A stretch of DNA of 64,000 nt, from the NCBI RefSeq assembly GCF_034190915.1, contig NW_026947484.1:140404982-140468981 (forward strand), given 5' to 3'. Source of the stretch: Cavia porcellus. Its lineage: Eukaryota > Chordata > Mammalia > Rodentia > Caviidae. A program made the translations under genes and the position numbers. The notes beneath the pieces are model-generated. The model searched no databases and was not told the DNA's origin. It worked only from the letters and a program-made list of their open reading frames with translations. Positions 63,838-64,000 of this stretch are shown in pieces; the first letter of the stretch is position 1, and each line of letters starts with the position of its first letter.

Positions 63838-64000
63838 TTTTTTACATTGAAACTTTTTATTAGGTGTTTATTCAGAAACTGATTCTGAGGTAGACTAGAA
63901 CATGGCAACGTGGCTGAGCATTTGGGCATGACCTGTCAATCGCTGAGACTGTTCACCACGGGTGCAGAGAACCTGCCAAACTCTGCACCTTATGCAGACA
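63838..64000 (-). pseudogene. Possible processed-pseudogene 3' end, cut by window edge
   Basis: Read on the minus strand, a frame of about 35 codons open from the window edge ends RGEQSQRLTGHAQMLSHVAMF and a TAG near 63900. It is followed by two polyadenylation-type motifs (GAATAAAC and CTAATAAAAAG) and then an A8 run ending near 63836. This arrangement is typical of an mRNA retrocopy, but I do not recognise the parent and only 160 bp is visible. Confidence 0.3.

Overview
The window is mammalian nuclear DNA from a rodent. It is AT-rich and full of interspersed repeats. The SINEs are tRNA-derived ID elements, 7SL-derived B1-type monomers and dimers, and B1-ID fusions. The youngest ID copies share a distinctive head and tail (cttgcaagcaggc, then ggtaccgataaaaaag) and carry perfect target-site duplications. 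That ID subtype suggests a castorimorph such as beaver rather than mouse, rat or squirrel; this species guess rests on recall of repeat types and is only moderately supported.

The one intact protein-coding gene is SEC22B, on the minus strand. Five coding exons at 46779-46853, 39629-39738, 38058-38218, 35884-36030 and 23381-23535 join through GT-AG introns into 215 codons: an N-terminal longin domain, an R-SNARE motif and a C-terminal membrane anchor. Its CpG-bearing promoter lies just above 46853, with a run of G tracts near 47160. The 3'UTR runs below 23381; its end is not certain.

The 12.3-kb intron 4 (23536-35883) holds a nested retroelement complex, mostly in + orientation (antisense to SEC22B). 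An old L1 is interrupted by an LTR (29185-29584), a 5'-truncated RASA1 processed pseudogene (29714-31440) and an ID element. Next come a tandem-repeat-headed retroposon (32283-32960) and an acidic-tail processed pseudogene split by a 0.5-kb retroposon with a 16-bp target duplication. Four young SINE insertions follow between 34763 and 35703, close to exon 4.

Upstream of SEC22B (47-64 kb) are a 3-kb KIF20B processed pseudogene (about 49645-52655), a small CpG-rich promoter-like block with an RFX X-box and a CCAAT box beside an unassigned possible first exon (52747-52806, minus), an orphan CpG island (58380-58930), several MaLR-type LTRs, L1 3' ends and a possible processed-pseudogene tail cut by the window end. 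The first 22 kb, downstream of SEC22B, show no exon I can support, only L1, LTR, SINE, MIR and older repeats. I see no CRISPR array, bacterial feature or structural RNA gene. Repeat boundaries are read by eye and are approximate unless target duplications fix them.
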